64,000 nt of DNA. Origin: an uncultured Clostridia bacterium. GTDB taxonomy: Bacteria > Bacillota > Clostridia > Oscillospirales > Ruminococcaceae. Of this stretch, positions 1 to 7,613 are shown in pieces. Below the pieces are notes generated by a model that saw only the letters and a program-made list of their open reading frames with translations, did no database searches and was not told the DNA's origin. Each line of letters opens with the position of its first letter. Position 1 is the first letter of the stretch. Location of the stretch: NCBI GenBank assembly GCA_947627875.1, contig CANQXS010000002.1:1-64000 (forward strand), given 5' to 3'. A program made the translations under genes and the position numbers.

Positions 1-2
1 AG

Positions 3-254
3 CAGCACGAAAGCGACCTTATCATCTATGAAGCCGCGAGGAACTACTTTAAGGGGAAAGGCGTCACCAAGCTGCCCAGCCGGAAAGCCCTGCGGGACGA
101 GATCGAGCAGCTTACCGTCCGGCAGAACGCCGAATACAACGCCTACCGGGAGAAGAAAGGGCGCGTCCGGGAGCTTGAAACCATCCGGGACAATATCGAG
201 CAGACGCTTCACGGAGCGCCGAGCCAGCAGAAAAAGCATGAACAGGAGCGTTAA
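3..254 (+). CDS. Relaxase/mobilization protein, C-terminal fragment (cut by window edge)
   Basis: Frame 3 is open from the first base and ends at TAA 252-254, giving 83 residues of a highly charged, helical C-terminus. The pattern (YEAARNYFKGKG, then LPSRKALRDEIEQL, then REKKGRVRELE) matches the C-terminal tail of MobA/MobL-like relaxases of clostridial conjugative transposons, which nick oriT and pilot the transferred strand. The catalytic N-terminal part lies before base 1. The assignment rests on recognising the tail and its position upstream of the accessory ORFs and serine recombinase, so the relaxase family subtype is uncertain. Confidence 0.65.
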   Translation, partial: QHESDLIIYEAARNYFKGKGVTKLPSRKALRDEIEQLTVRQNAEYNAYREKKGRVRELETIRDNIEQTLHGAPSQQKKHEQER

Positions 255-449
255 AAACCGCCCCGAAACGATACCGAAACCATACAGGAACACGGGGCAG
301 ACCCGTACCCTGTCCGCAGTATTCCCCCTCTTTTTTACGGGGCATACGGGGCAGGAAATCCCCGAAAATGATACCGGGAATATACAGTTTTGCCGCCCGG
401 CCGCGTTACCCTGCGCGGCGGGCAGAAAGGAGCGTCACATTTGCCGAGA

Positions 450-647
450 ATGAGCAGGAAGCGGCGGGAGGAATGGTCTTTCTTCCTCAACCACCGCAAC
501 CGCATTACCTACAACGACCTGTGCCGGGGATGTACCCGCGACTGCAAGCAGAGCTTCCGCGCCGTCGTGGTACTCTGCCCTCATTATCAGTCAAAACGCA
601 GAAAGAATGCCAATACATCAAATCAAATCGAAGGAGGAATCGAATGA
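450..647 (+). CDS. Small conserved ICE-associated protein
   Basis: A protein of about 65 residues beginning MSRKRREEW and rich in Arg/Lys, with Cys residues in CRGCTRDCKQ that could bind metal. The start may be ATG 450 or TTG 441; the latter has AAAGGAG at a better distance (426-432). Its stop overlaps the ATG of the next ORF (ATGA at 644-647), showing translational coupling. Proteins of this type recur next to relaxases in clostridial conjugative transposons. I do not know a function; the basic character and Cys cluster suggest nucleic-acid contact only as a guess. Confidence 0.55.
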   Translation: MSRKRREEWSFFLNHRNRITYNDLCRGCTRDCKQSFRAVVVLCPHYQSKRRKNANTSNQIEGGIE

Positions 648-934
648 GCGAGAAATTTATCTATGAACCCATTGATCTCTGCGCCTGTTACGAGCCGGAA
701 GAAGAAATCCCCGCCGACCTCATAAAAGAATGGGATCGTCTCTACTGGGAAGGCCCGGATGACACGCCGGAAAACAGGGCATTTTATCTTATCGAGCCGG
801 ACGGTTCACTGTACTACTATTACGGCAACACTCGCATTAAGGTTTCCGAGCATTTCGCCCCAGCCGGTAAGCCGGTGGACAAGCTCATTGAGGGCGTTAT
901 CAGGTACGCCGCGAAAAACGATCCCGGCAAATAA
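644..934 (+). CDS. Acidic hypothetical ICE protein
   Basis: A 96-residue acidic protein (MSEKFIYEPIDLCACYEPEEE...) starting at ATG 644, preceded by AAGGAGG and coupled to the preceding gene by an ATGA overlap. It contains an aromatic stretch (LYYYYGNTRI) and no transmembrane segment. It lies between the relaxase remnant and the serine recombinase and is likely an accessory gene of the element. No family is recognised with confidence. Confidence 0.55.
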   Translation: MSEKFIYEPIDLCACYEPEEEIPADLIKEWDRLYWEGPDDTPENRAFYLIEPDGSLYYYYGNTRIKVSEHFAPAGKPVDKLIEGVIRYAAKNDPGK

Positions 935-1029
935 ACGGGATTCATATTGATTCGGGCCCGCGCTTACGGTATAATTATAGGCGTATTGTAAGCGTGGGTT
1001 GTTTCCAAACAGAAGGAGGTTAAATTACA

Positions 1030-2646
1030 GTGAAACAACCATACAATACAGCACTTTATATGAGGCTTAGCCGTGACGATGAGAATTACGGCGACAGTGT
1101 TTCGATTGAAACGCAGCGCACCATTTTACGGAAATACGCACAGGACAACGGGCTGAATGTAGTCGGCGAGTACGTTGACGATGGATGGAGCGGTACGAAT
1201 TTCGAGCGTCCGAATTTCCAGCGGATGATGGACGATGTTGAGGCGGGAAAGGTGAATTGTATTGCCACGAAAGACCTTTCACGTTTTGGCAGGGAACACG
1301 TTATGATGGATTACTATCTTGAATTTGTGTTCCCGGAGAAGCAGATCCGCTACATCGCCGTGACGGAGAATGAGGACACGGAGAAAGGGCTTTCCGATTT
1401 CGTTCCTTTCAAAAACCTGTTCAACGAATGGTTCGCCAAGGACACAAGCCGCAAAGTAAAGACCGCACTCCATGCCAAATTCGCAGAAGGACAACGCATC
1501 TTTGCTTACGCCCCGCTTGGCTATGTCCGCCACCCGGAAGTCAAGAACGCCCTCGCCGTGGACGGGGAGACGAAGTGGATTATTGAGAAAATCTTTGATC
1601 TCGCCGTACACGGAGCGGGAGCCGCCAAAATCGCCAAAGTCCTGATAGCCGAGAAGGTCCCTACCGCCGGTTGGCTGAACTTCAAACGGTATGGAACATT
1701 TGCCCATATTTATGAGGGCCAGCCGGAGGAAAAATCCTACGCATGGACGATAGCTCAGGTCAAATCCATTCTCAAGGACGAAACCTACATCGGCAACAGC
1801 GTCCACAACAAGCAGACCAACATCTCCTACAAGAACAAGAAGCGGGTACGCAAGCCGCAGGAGGAATGGCTGCGGGTGGAGAACACCCACGAGGCGATCA
1901 TACCAAAGGACGTTTTTAAGCAGGTGCAGGAACAGATCGCCGGACGGCGCAGACAGATGAAGGACGCGACAACGCAGATTTTCGCAGGACTCGTGAAATG
2001 CGCCGACTGCGGATGGTCAATGAGCTTCGGGACTAACAAACAGAACAAGCATCCGTATAGTTACTTCAACTGCACATCTTACCGTCAATATGGAAAGATG
2101 ACCAACTCATGCACCGCTCATTACATCCGTTACGATACGCTTTATACTTATGTGCTGACGCGAGTCCAGTATTGGGCGGGACAGGCGGAGCTGGGCGAGG
2201 AACAGCTTTTGGAACGGCTTCTGAAAACCGGCGACAAAGGACGCGCCTCCAAAGCGAAGAAACAGGCTGCAGAACTTGCCAAAGCCGAGAAACGCAAGGT
2301 GGAGGTAGACAGGCTCTTTGCCAAGATGTACGAGGACTGGTCTGCGGAGCGCATCACGGGCTACAACTTCAATATGCTGTCTCAGAAGTACCAAGCCGAG
2401 CAAAGCGAACTGATCGACAAGATTGACCGCCTCAAAGCAGAGCTTGCGTCAGAACAGCAGACAACATCCGACGCCGAAAAGTGGGTCGCGCTGATAAAGC
2501 GTTATTCCCACCCCACCGAGCTGACCGCCGAGCTTCTGAACACCCTGATTGAAAAGATCGTGGTTCATGAAGCGATCAAGCACCCGAACGGCCTGCGCGA
2601 GCAGGAAGTTGAGATTTACTACCGTTTCGTCGGCAAAATAGACTGA
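1030..2646 (+). CDS. Large serine recombinase (TnpX-like, DUF4368)
   Basis: A 538-residue site-specific recombinase that excises and integrates the element. The N-terminal resolvase domain (about residues 6-150) has the nucleophilic Ser14 in YMRLSRDD and the expected Arg-rich helix (DLSRFGRE). It is followed by the recombinase domain, a zinc ribbon (CADC at 324-327 plus a second Cys pair), a coiled-coil stretch rich in Lys/Glu, and a DUF4368-type C-terminus. The start is GTG 1030 with AAGGAGG at 1013-1019. It is the last gene before the junction with the interrupted host gene, as in Tn4451/TnpX-type elements, which use a GA dinucleotide core. Confidence 0.93.
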   Translation: MKQPYNTALYMRLSRDDENYGDSVSIETQRTILRKYAQDNGLNVVGEYVDDGWSGTNFERPNFQRMMDDVEAGKVNCIATKDLSRFGREHVMMDYYLEFVFPEKQIRYIAVTENEDTEKGLSDFVPFKNLFNEWFAKDTSRKVKTALHAKFAEGQRIFAYAPLGYVRHPEVKNALAVDGETKWIIEKIFDLAVHGAGAAKIAKVLIAEKVPTAGWLNFKRYGTFAHIYEGQPEEKSYAWTIAQVKSILKDETYIGNSVHNKQTNISYKNKKRVRKPQEEWLRVENTHEAIIPKDVFKQVQEQIAGRRRQMKDATTQIFAGLVKCADCGWSMSFGTNKQNKHPYSYFNCTSYRQYGKMTNSCTAHYIRYDTLYTYVLTRVQYWAGQAELGEEQLLERLLKTGDKGRASKAKKQAAELAKAEKRKVEVDRLFAKMYEDWSAERITGYNFNMLSQKYQAEQSELIDKIDRLKAELASEQQTTSDAEKWVALIKRYSHPTELTAELLNTLIEKIVVHEAIKHPNGLREQEVEIYYRFVGKID

Positions 2647-2682
2647 CGGACGAAAAATATACGTTTATATCCTTAACTGAGT

Positions 2683-3375
2683 GAAACGGGTGCGGCGCTG
2701 CCCGATGTGACTCTCATTCCCGCGATAGCTTCTTTTTTCGGTGTGACGACCGACGAGCTTTTCGACTACGACAGGTATAAAGCCGAAGCAAAAGTCGAAG
2801 AAATAGTCTGTAAAGCCGCAGACCTGCGCAACGACAAGCCCGAGGAAGCCGAAGCGATTATTCGCGAGGGCTTAAAGCAGTTCCCCGGCAACGACATACT
2901 GCTGAACAACCTGCTCTATACTCTCCGCGCGCCCGAGCGCAGCGATGAAGCCGCAGCGATATGCCGAAGCCTTATTGAGGCGACTTCTGATGACGCCGTT
3001 AAATACGACGCGCTTCGCATACTTGCTGAAATTTACGCATCAAAGGGCGAGCTTTCGCTCTGCGAGGAGACGCTCGAAAAGATACCCGAGATCTACTTTA
3101 CCAAGCTTGAGCTCGTCGCGGAGCTCCTTAACGGCGATAAATCGCTTGAAGCAGCTAAAGCGCAGTTCGGGCTCGACTTTGACTCGGCGATATTTATGCT
3201 CTCGATAATGCGCAAAAGAGCTCATGAAAGCGGCGACGCCACAAGCGCGGGAACATACCGCAAATCGGCGGCGGCGCTCATCGCCGCGCTGAAAACGGTT
3301 ATGCCCGACTACTTTGAGCGCGGCTTCCGCGTTGAGGTCTACAGAGATTACGAAAAAGAATTTTCGGAACAGTAA
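2683..3375 (+). pseudogene. 3' part of an XRE-family regulator interrupted by the mobile element
   Basis: The reading frame begins at the element junction with ETGAALPDVTLIPAIASFFG, which is the end of a classic XRE helix-turn-helix domain (normally preceded by ...SKWE). It continues with the signature VTTDELFDYDR and a helical TPR-like C-terminal domain of about 200 residues to the stop at 3375. A GTG at 2707 could start a shorter product, but the DNA-binding domain is missing, so the regulator is inactivated. Its 5' part is expected at the far end of the element, outside the window. Confidence 0.8.
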
Positions 3376-3393
3376 AAGCAAAAGCGCTCCGTA

Positions 3394-3918
3394 TTATTGC
3401 GGGGCGCTTAATTCTTTATTCTTACAGTATCTGTCGAGCTGTCGCTGATTTTTTATTACGGTCACCTTTTCGGGATATTTCTCGGCAATCGAGCGAAATT
3501 TTGCCCTTTTTTCCTTCGTTCTGCCCTCCCAAAGCACCCACTTTACAAACTCGCGGTCGAGCTTTTCATCGCAGCCCGCGCCCATATCGGGGCGGGTCTT
3601 TCCTTTATATTTAAAGTAGCGCTTTATAACGCGAAACAGACAGGAAAACCTCCCGAAGAGCAGCATAACTATCTCGTCTGACTCCGATAGTCTGCGCTCG
3701 AGGAAGAATTTCGAGTAATTGCCGTCGATTATCCAAGAATCGTGAGTGTTGAGGAACTCCTCGGTCAGGCGGAGCTTTTCCTCCTTTGTGTTCATCTGCC
3801 AGCCCGGGAGCCAGTGGATAGCGTCGAAGTGAAGGACTTCGGCGCCGTATTTTTCGCCGAGCATTCTCGCAAGTGTTGACTTGCCGGAGCCGCTGTAGCC
3901 GAGCACCGAAATTTTCAT
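3394..3918 (-). CDS. P-loop kinase-like NTPase (FlaR/DNA topology modulation-like)
   Basis: A 174-residue adenylate-kinase-like P-loop protein with Walker A GYSGSGKST at residues 7-15, the HFDAIHW motif after strand 2 and an Arg-rich lid region (ERRL, R-F-SCLF-R). The family is annotated as DNA topology modulation protein FlaR or AAA ATPase; the real substrate is unknown. Its ATG overlaps the stop of the upstream methyltransferase by 4 bases, so the two form an operon. High GC relative to the phage region marks it as chromosomal. Confidence 0.75.
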   Translation of the reverse strand: MKISVLGYSGSGKSTLARMLGEKYGAEVLHFDAIHWLPGWQMNTKEEKLRLTEEFLNTHDSWIIDGNYSKFFLERRLSESDEIVMLLFGRFSCLFRVIKRYFKYKGKTRPDMGAGCDEKLDREFVKWVLWEGRTKEKRAKFRSIAEKYPEKVTVIKNQRQLDRYCKNKELSAPQ

Positions 3919-4622
3919 ATCCGTCCCCTTTTCCTTGCGACGATTATCGGCGTGCCTTTGAGGTTTTCGACGAGCTCGGCACTTTCAAAGCCGCCGGCGA
4001 ACATAGCCTTGAGCTCGTGTTCGAGAGTGAGCGGAGTGTCGAAATGTATATATCTCTCCTCGGGGATACCGTCGCGCTGTCTGCGCCTGCGGCACTCCGC
4101 AAAGGCAAGCTCCTCGATTTCGGGAACGCTCGCGATATAGTCGCACTCTATATAAACGCCGTTCGGTTTGAGCGCGCGGCAGATTTTCCCGAAAAGTCCG
4201 GCTTTTTTCTCGGCGGTGAAGTGGTGGAGCGATTCTACCGAAACGGCTGCGTCGAAGCGGTTTTCTCCGAAGTCATGAATAAAATAGTCGTCGTTTATAA
4301 CTTCGAGCTGTCTGCCGCCGTGCTTTTTCAGAAGCTCGTTGAGCATACTCTCGCAGAGGTCGACAGCCGTAACGCGGATATCCGGCAGGCGCTCGTAGAT
4401 TCTGTCGAGCTCGAGCCCCGTTCCGCAGCCGAGATCTAAAAGAGTCTGCGCGCTTTGCGGAACGAGCTCGGCAACGCGCTTATAGTGCTCACTCCAAAAG
4501 CTCATATGCTCCTCGTAGCCCGATATTCTTGCGTCGAAAAACGCGCCCATATCCTCGCAGCGCTCGTCGGAGGTCTCTTCAAACCACTTTTTCAGGTCAA
4601 GATATTCTTTAGAGTCGTTCAT
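3915..4622 (-). CDS. Class I SAM-dependent methyltransferase
   Basis: A 235-residue Rossmann-fold methyltransferase with motif I LLDLGCGTGLELDRI (around residues 60-75), an acidic strand-2 end (VTAVDLCESML) and motif post-I/II IND-D, VSVESLHHF. These place it in the Methyltransf_25/12 group acting on a small molecule. The substrate cannot be read from the sequence. It is the first gene of a two-gene operon with the FlaR-like kinase, and its 5' end faces the tRNA-Thr fragment and prophage. Confidence 0.8.
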   Translation of the reverse strand: MNDSKEYLDLKKWFEETSDERCEDMGAFFDARISGYEEHMSFWSEHYKRVAELVPQSAQTLLDLGCGTGLELDRIYERLPDIRVTAVDLCESMLNELLKKHGGRQLEVINDDYFIHDFGENRFDAAVSVESLHHFTAEKKAGLFGKICRALKPNGVYIECDYIASVPEIEELAFAECRRRRQRDGIPEERYIHFDTPLTLEHELKAMFAGGFESAELVENLKGTPIIVARKRGRI

Positions 4623-4646
4623 ATTTCCTCCTTTAGTCGTACAGAC

Positions 4647-4680
4647 GAAAAAGCTCCCGAAGCATAAGCCTCGGGAGCCT
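4647..4680 (-). terminator. Rho-independent terminator downstream of tRNA-Thr remnant
   Basis: On the minus strand a GC-rich stem (GGCTCCCGA pairing with TCGGGAGC) is followed by a run of T. It lies directly 3' of the tRNA-Thr fragment, so it is probably the native terminator of that tRNA gene. Confidence 0.75.
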
Positions 4681-4741
4681 TGGAGCTGATACCCGGATTC
4701 GGACCGGGGACCTCATCCTTACCAAAGGCGAAGGGCTCTCC
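4681..4741 (-). other. 3' fragment of tRNA-Thr(GGT): prophage attachment-site remnant
   Basis: The minus strand reads as the 3' part of a tRNA: a degenerate anticodon arm with TTTGGTAA (anticodon GGT), a variable loop, a perfect CCCGG/CCGGG T-stem with TCCGAAT loop, and TATCAGC-T-CCA. There is no matching 5' acceptor or D-arm; upstream it changes into AT-rich sequence. The 3' end faces chromosomal genes while the missing 5' side faces the phage genes. That is the geometry left when an element integrates into the 3' end of a tRNA gene and restores the gene at its other end. Confidence 0.65.
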
Positions 4742-4867
4742 AAAATAATTTCCCAAAGCAATATTATTATATTTCAAGTGTACCATATCTCACTGATTTA
4801 TGCAAGGTGTTCCATAGCCAAAAATAAATTTGTTGTAGGACAATAGACTTATTTTTGATTATGAAAC
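4742..4867. other. AT-rich spacer between att remnant and terminator
   Basis: About 125 bases without an ORF, strongly AT-rich, containing short imperfect inverted repeats such as AAATAA...TTATTT around 4825-4855. It could hold arm-type recombinase sites next to the core, but I see no convincing direct repeats. Confidence 0.4.
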
Positions 4868-4909
4868 AAAAATAGGCGGGTAGCATTATACATGCTCCCG
4901 CCTTTATTT
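4868..4909 (-). terminator. Terminator at the 3' end of the phage leftward operon
   Basis: A strong hairpin, GGCGGGTAGCAT/ATGCTCCCGCC with a short TATAC loop, is flanked by A/T runs on both sides and so could terminate in either direction. It follows the dUTPase stop and closes the leftward transcription unit. Confidence 0.8.
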
Positions 4910-5341
4910 TTATCTCATTCCAGTTGAACCGAATCCGCCGCGATCTTTATCCGACAGATGATCGCTCTCTGCAAAATTGACAGTTGGCATTTTAGGTACT
5001 ATCCTAAACTGGCATATCCTGTCGCCCTTGCTTATGTGTGTATCCCTGACAGCATACACAGGCATTTGCCAAATGTCATTATCACCGCAGTATGAGTTAT
5101 CAATGATACCCATACTGTTAGTCTGGAGTATACCCCAATTCTTAAACGTTGAACTGCGAGGAACCACATGGGCTTCATATCCCTCGGGTAGCATCATAGA
5201 CACTCCTAAAGAGATTCGGTCGTAAGTTCCTTGCTTTATGTCTTTGTCCTCAGCTGCATAGAGGTCGATCCAATCGCCAAGCTCTGTTCTTTGCAGCTCG
5301 GGTATATCCTTGTCGTGGTACTTAATTACTATCTTCAGCAT
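4910..5341 (-). CDS. dut: dUTP diphosphatase (dUTPase)
   Basis: A 143-residue trimeric-type dUTPase that hydrolyses dUTP to dUMP and pyrophosphate, preventing uracil incorporation and feeding thymidylate synthesis by ThyX. The family motifs are in order: motif 1 IDLYAAED (25-32), motif 2 PRSST (61-65), motif 3 [12 protein letters not shown] (78-89), motif 4 [10 protein letters not shown] (103-112) and motif 5 RGGFGSTG (134-141). It is the last gene before the terminator and completes the nucleotide-metabolism block. Length is typical. Confidence 0.95.
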   Translation of the reverse strand: MLKIVIKYHDKDIPELQRTELGDWIDLYAAEDKDIKQGTYDRISLGVSMMLPEGYEAHVVPRSSTFKNWGILQTNSMGIIDNSYCGDNDIWQMPVYAVRDTHISKGDRICQFRIVPKMPTVNFAESDHLSDKDRGGFGSTGMR

Positions 5342-5516
5342 TTTGTTTCTCCTTTTGGTATTCCTTTATTTTCTTCAGTGTTACAATCTTGCCTTCAAGC
5401 TTGAATTTGTAACCAGCCTTGCTCATATAGGAGAGCTGTTCTTCGTCGGGGATACAGGACTTCATCTCCGTTTGCATTACAGTCACTCCCTTATCGTTTA
5501 CGACTTCAAACTTCAT
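5322..5516 (-). CDS. Hypothetical phage protein, 64 aa
   Basis: Starts at ATG 5516 ([10 protein letters not shown]) and overlaps the stop of the upstream gene by 11 bases; its own stop overlaps the dUTPase start region. The longer open frame upstream lacks a ribosome-binding site. The protein is charged, with a short beta-like N-terminus and Lys-rich C-terminus ([14 protein letters not shown]). No function is recognised. Confidence 0.6.
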   Translation of the reverse strand: MKFEVVNDKGVTVMQTEMKSCIPDEEQLSYMSKAGYKFKLEGKIVTLKKIKEYQKEKQNAEDSN

Positions 5517-5808
5517 CGTGAGGCAGCCACTTTGTAAAGACCTTATTGAACTCAGTTCCGTTGCCGTATGCTTTCTTACAGATTGCCATTGCAAGTCCTG
5601 TTTCGGCAGAGTAAGTATCGCCTTTCTGACAGCGCACAACAGTCTTTGTGCCGTCGTTCCACCATACTATCGTTGCGGGGTTATTGAAAATAACCTTTTT
5701 AATGCACAGAGGATGGTCAGGTTGCTCCAAGCTTATGCTTGCCCTTAGGGCTAAATTACGCATTGCTTTCAGATAATCATCAAATGTCGTAACACAATAA
5801 TTAACCAT
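5506..5808 (-). CDS. Conserved phage protein with IFNNPATIVWWNDGTKTVV core
   Basis: A 100-residue protein whose central part (IFNNPATIVWWNDGTKTVV, then GLAMAICKKAYGN) matches a widespread family of small proteins in Firmicutes phages and plasmids. No catalytic motif is obvious and the role is unknown. It is preceded by a good ribosome-binding site and overlaps the FTR-like gene upstream by 8 bases, consistent with an operon. Confidence 0.75.
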   Translation of the reverse strand: MVNYCVTTFDDYLKAMRNLALRASISLEQPDHPLCIKKVIFNNPATIVWWNDGTKTVVRCQKGDTYSAETGLAMAICKKAYGNGTEFNKVFTKWLPHDEV

Positions 5809-6007
5809 TTTCTTCTCCTCTTATAATATATAATCCGCAGTGGCATTCGCCACTTTTATTTTCCTTTATTGCCTCTCTGAACTCTCGGCACATACATTTT
5901 GTGTCGGGAGTTCTTTTGACGCGGCACGGACAATAGCCGCCGTTCTCTTTGAGTTGTCGCCGTATCTCAGCTACAAGTTCTTTGTCTGGGTTTTCAATTA
6001 CTTTCAT
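5801..6007 (-). CDS. Ferredoxin-thioredoxin reductase catalytic chain-like protein
   Basis: A 68-residue protein with the three Cys-pair signature of the FTR catalytic subunit: CPC (26-28), CMC (38-40) and CHC (55-57), within GGYCPCRVKRTPDT and ECHCGLYI. In the family these cysteines bind a 4Fe-4S cluster and form the redox disulfide that passes electrons from ferredoxin to thioredoxin-like proteins. It is shorter than plant FTR. In this phage it lies in the same operon as NrdH, NrdD and NrdG, so I infer a role in reducing the glutaredoxin-like NrdH. Confidence 0.75.
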   Translation of the reverse strand: MKVIENPDKELVAEIRRQLKENGGYCPCRVKRTPDTKCMCREFREAIKENKSGECHCGLYIIRGEENG

Positions 6008-6221
6008 CAGTGCTTACCTCAAATTTAAAGTTGTCAAATGACGCAGTTTGCTGAACACCCTCAAAGCTATCGCTCAATGCGTTTGCGGCTAAATCCTGAA
6101 GGGCTTTTATTACATCGTCTTGCCAGTCTGGGTTTTGGTCAAGGCTGAAGTTCAATTTTTCAAAATCAATCTCTGTGACTACCGTCAACGTTGCTTGCGT
6201 TTTGATTGTTGTTTTGCTCAT
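5994..6221 (-). CDS. Hypothetical phage protein, 75 aa
   Basis: Starts at ATG 6221 (MSKTTIKTQATL), chosen over an upstream in-frame ATG because it follows directly on the neighbouring gene. Predicted beta-strands at the N-terminus, then an acidic helical segment. It overlaps the FTR-like gene by 14 bases. No known family recognised. Confidence 0.6.
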   Translation of the reverse strand: MSKTTIKTQATLTVVTEIDFEKLNFSLDQNPDWQDDVIKALQDLAANALSDSFEGVQQTASFDNFKFEVSTDESN

Positions 6222-6222
6222 T

Positions 6223-6687
6223 TCAAGCCTCCCACTCATCGAATGTCTTTGCGGTATTCATAAGAATCTGTGTGAGCTGTTCGTCTATGCCAAAGCGTTC
6301 GGCGTTGATTGAGATACTCTTAAGAATATTGCCGTCCTTCTGCCTGAGCGTGGCAGCTTTCCAGTCGCAGAACATCTCAACGAGATCGAGCAGATTCATA
6401 TCGTTTATACCGTGTTCAAAATGCTCGGGGTGGTGTCTGTAGGTTGCATAGTGATGTTCAAGAGCGGGTTGAAGCTCGCCGAGATATTTGTGATACAGTT
6501 CACTTCCATATGTAGTGGTAGCGAGCTTGGGAGTATACTTTGTAAACAGCTCCACTTCAGGGCTTTCGAGCTTTGCCTTGTCATGCTCTACTCCTCTTGT
6601 GGTCAATCTGTCCACGAAGTTCCTTATATACTTTCGGACGACTTCTATGTGCTTTTGAGTTTCAACTTTACATTCGGCTTCTGTCAT
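6223..6687 (-). CDS. DUF5662-like phage protein with HD-type histidines
   Basis: A 154-residue protein starting at ATG 6687 (MTEAECKVE), which has AAGGAGG five bases upstream. The sequence resembles DUF5662 phage proteins, with conserved HDKAKL and EHHYATYRHHPEH motifs followed by LLDLVEMFCDW. The His/Asp pattern suggests an HD-like metal site, possibly nucleotide-related given its neighbours, but activity is unproven. Confidence 0.7.
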   Translation of the reverse strand: MTEAECKVETQKHIEVVRKYIRNFVDRLTTRGVEHDKAKLESPEVELFTKYTPKLATTTYGSELYHKYLGELQPALEHHYATYRHHPEHFEHGINDMNLLDLVEMFCDWKAATLRQKDGNILKSISINAERFGIDEQLTQILMNTAKTFDEWEA

Positions 6688-6997
6688 CTTCTCCTCCTTC
6701 ATCGGCGGTCAGTGTGCCGCCGATAATCTTATAACTGCCATATTCGCTCAGGACTGACTGAAGAACTGTCGGTATTTCGTCCACGAGAACTGTAGTAGTG
6801 GTCTTGGCTGTTCTCGCGTCATTCAGTTCTTTAGCGATTATAGGTTCTGGGATATCTAAGCCCAAGCACTTCGCTTGCTCTTTCAATATCTTCCTCTGTG
6901 ATTCGGTCGCACAGATTATCGGGGCATCGTTAAACTCACTTGCGTATAGCATACGAATTGATTTACCGCCGCCGCGTTTTAAACTGTAGATTTTCAT
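6668..6997 (-). CDS. Small P-loop NTPase-like protein
   Basis: A 109-residue protein with a Walker A-like sequence LKRGGGKSIR near the N-terminus and a Walker B-like strand TTTVLVDEIP around residue 70, giving a minimal ATPase-like core without a helicase C-lobe. Its 3' end overlaps the DUF5662 gene by 20 bases. It could bind nucleotide or act as a partial AAA domain; no substrate can be assigned. Confidence 0.6.
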   Translation of the reverse strand: MKIYSLKRGGGKSIRMLYASEFNDAPIICATESQRKILKEQAKCLGLDIPEPIIAKELNDARTAKTTTTVLVDEIPTVLQSVLSEYGSYKIIGGTLTADEGGEDDRSRM

Positions 6998-7036
6998 TTG
7001 ATTTTTTGCTCCTTATAGTTGAATAAAACTGGACTT

Positions 7037-7273
7037 TTATTCTTGCTTCAAAGTCTTTAAATACCTCTCACACTTATCCGTACAGACTTTGCAGCAAGGC
7101 TCATAAATAGGACACTTCTCTAAAGAATCAAGTCTTTTGTAGTCGATTCTCTCAATATGATCTATGGAACTCAGAAAAAGCTTTCCGACATAATGGTAAA
7201 GGTCGTCGGTCTCAATGATATAGACCCTTAAGCCATACCAATATCTGACGAACAGCTTATACATTTGTTTCAT
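7037..7273 (-). CDS. Cys-rich hypothetical protein, 78 aa
   Basis: Starts at ATG 7273 with GAGGAGG six bases upstream; an upstream ATG at 7300 lacks a site. The N-terminal half is aromatic and hydrophobic (FVRYWYGLRVYII). The C-terminus carries a cysteine cluster CPIYEPCCKVCTDKC that probably binds zinc. Function unknown. Confidence 0.6.
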   Translation of the reverse strand: MKQMYKLFVRYWYGLRVYIIETDDLYHYVGKLFLSSIDHIERIDYKRLDSLEKCPIYEPCCKVCTDKCERYLKTLKQE

Positions 7274-7292
7274 ATTGAACCTCCTCAATGGT

Positions 7293-7604
7293 TTAATCAA
7301 AATCTTTAAGTGTGGTTTTTAGCCAGTAGGCGTTGAGGTAGCCGCTGGTTTTAACGATACTCGGAAAGTCTGTAGGGTTCATTTGACTGAGAGTCTTAAA
7401 CTCGTTGCGTGTTACAAGCCTGTCGAGGACTATACAGTTATAGTGCTTATTCAGTGGCACTGTAGACCTGATTGTTATCGAAGCCAGACAGGTTGCGATA
7501 TAAACACAGTTGTTATCCGTACTGATCGTGTAGCTTGAGAAGAGCTTGCAAAGCTTCTCTTTCCAGTACTCAACTCCGTCTGTGAGTAGTAATATGTTTA
7601 ACAC
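7293..7604 (-). CDS. Hypothetical phage protein, 103 aa
   Basis: An open frame from ATG 7604 following the NrdG-like gene with an AGGAGG-type site. Mixed alpha/beta pattern beginning MLNILLLTDGVEYW; no motif I recognise. It lies between NrdG and a Cys-rich small protein in the same transcription unit. Confidence 0.55.
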   Translation of the reverse strand: MLNILLLTDGVEYWKEKLCKLFSSYTISTDNNCVYIATCLASITIRSTVPLNKHYNCIVLDRLVTRNEFKTLSQMNPTDFPSIVKTSGYLNAYWLKTTLKDFD

Positions 7605-7613
7605 CTTTACCTC

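Larger units (their letters stand above)
1..2682. mobile_element. Right end of an integrative conjugative/mobilizable element
   Basis: The block holds a relaxase C-terminus, two small accessory ORFs and a TnpX-type large serine recombinase, all on the plus strand. This is the usual order at the recombinase end of clostridial conjugative transposons. Immediately to the right the sequence resumes in mid-gene in an XRE regulator, which marks the element's edge at about 2682. The left part of the element lies outside the window. Seen: gene content and the interrupted host gene. Inferred: the exact boundary, because the other end is not visible. Confidence 0.8.

Noticed and set aside
1279-1890. 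203-residue ORF opposite the serine recombinase
   Set aside because: Complete overlap with a well-supported recombinase on the other strand, with no ribosome-binding site or recognisable domain.
3873-4439. 188-residue plus-strand ORF opposite the methyltransferase
   Set aside because: Shadow of a high-GC coding region; the methyltransferase motifs on the minus strand are clear.
4681-4741. Intact host tRNA gene
   Set aside because: No 5' acceptor strand or D-arm is present and the anticodon stem is mismatched; only the 3' part exists.
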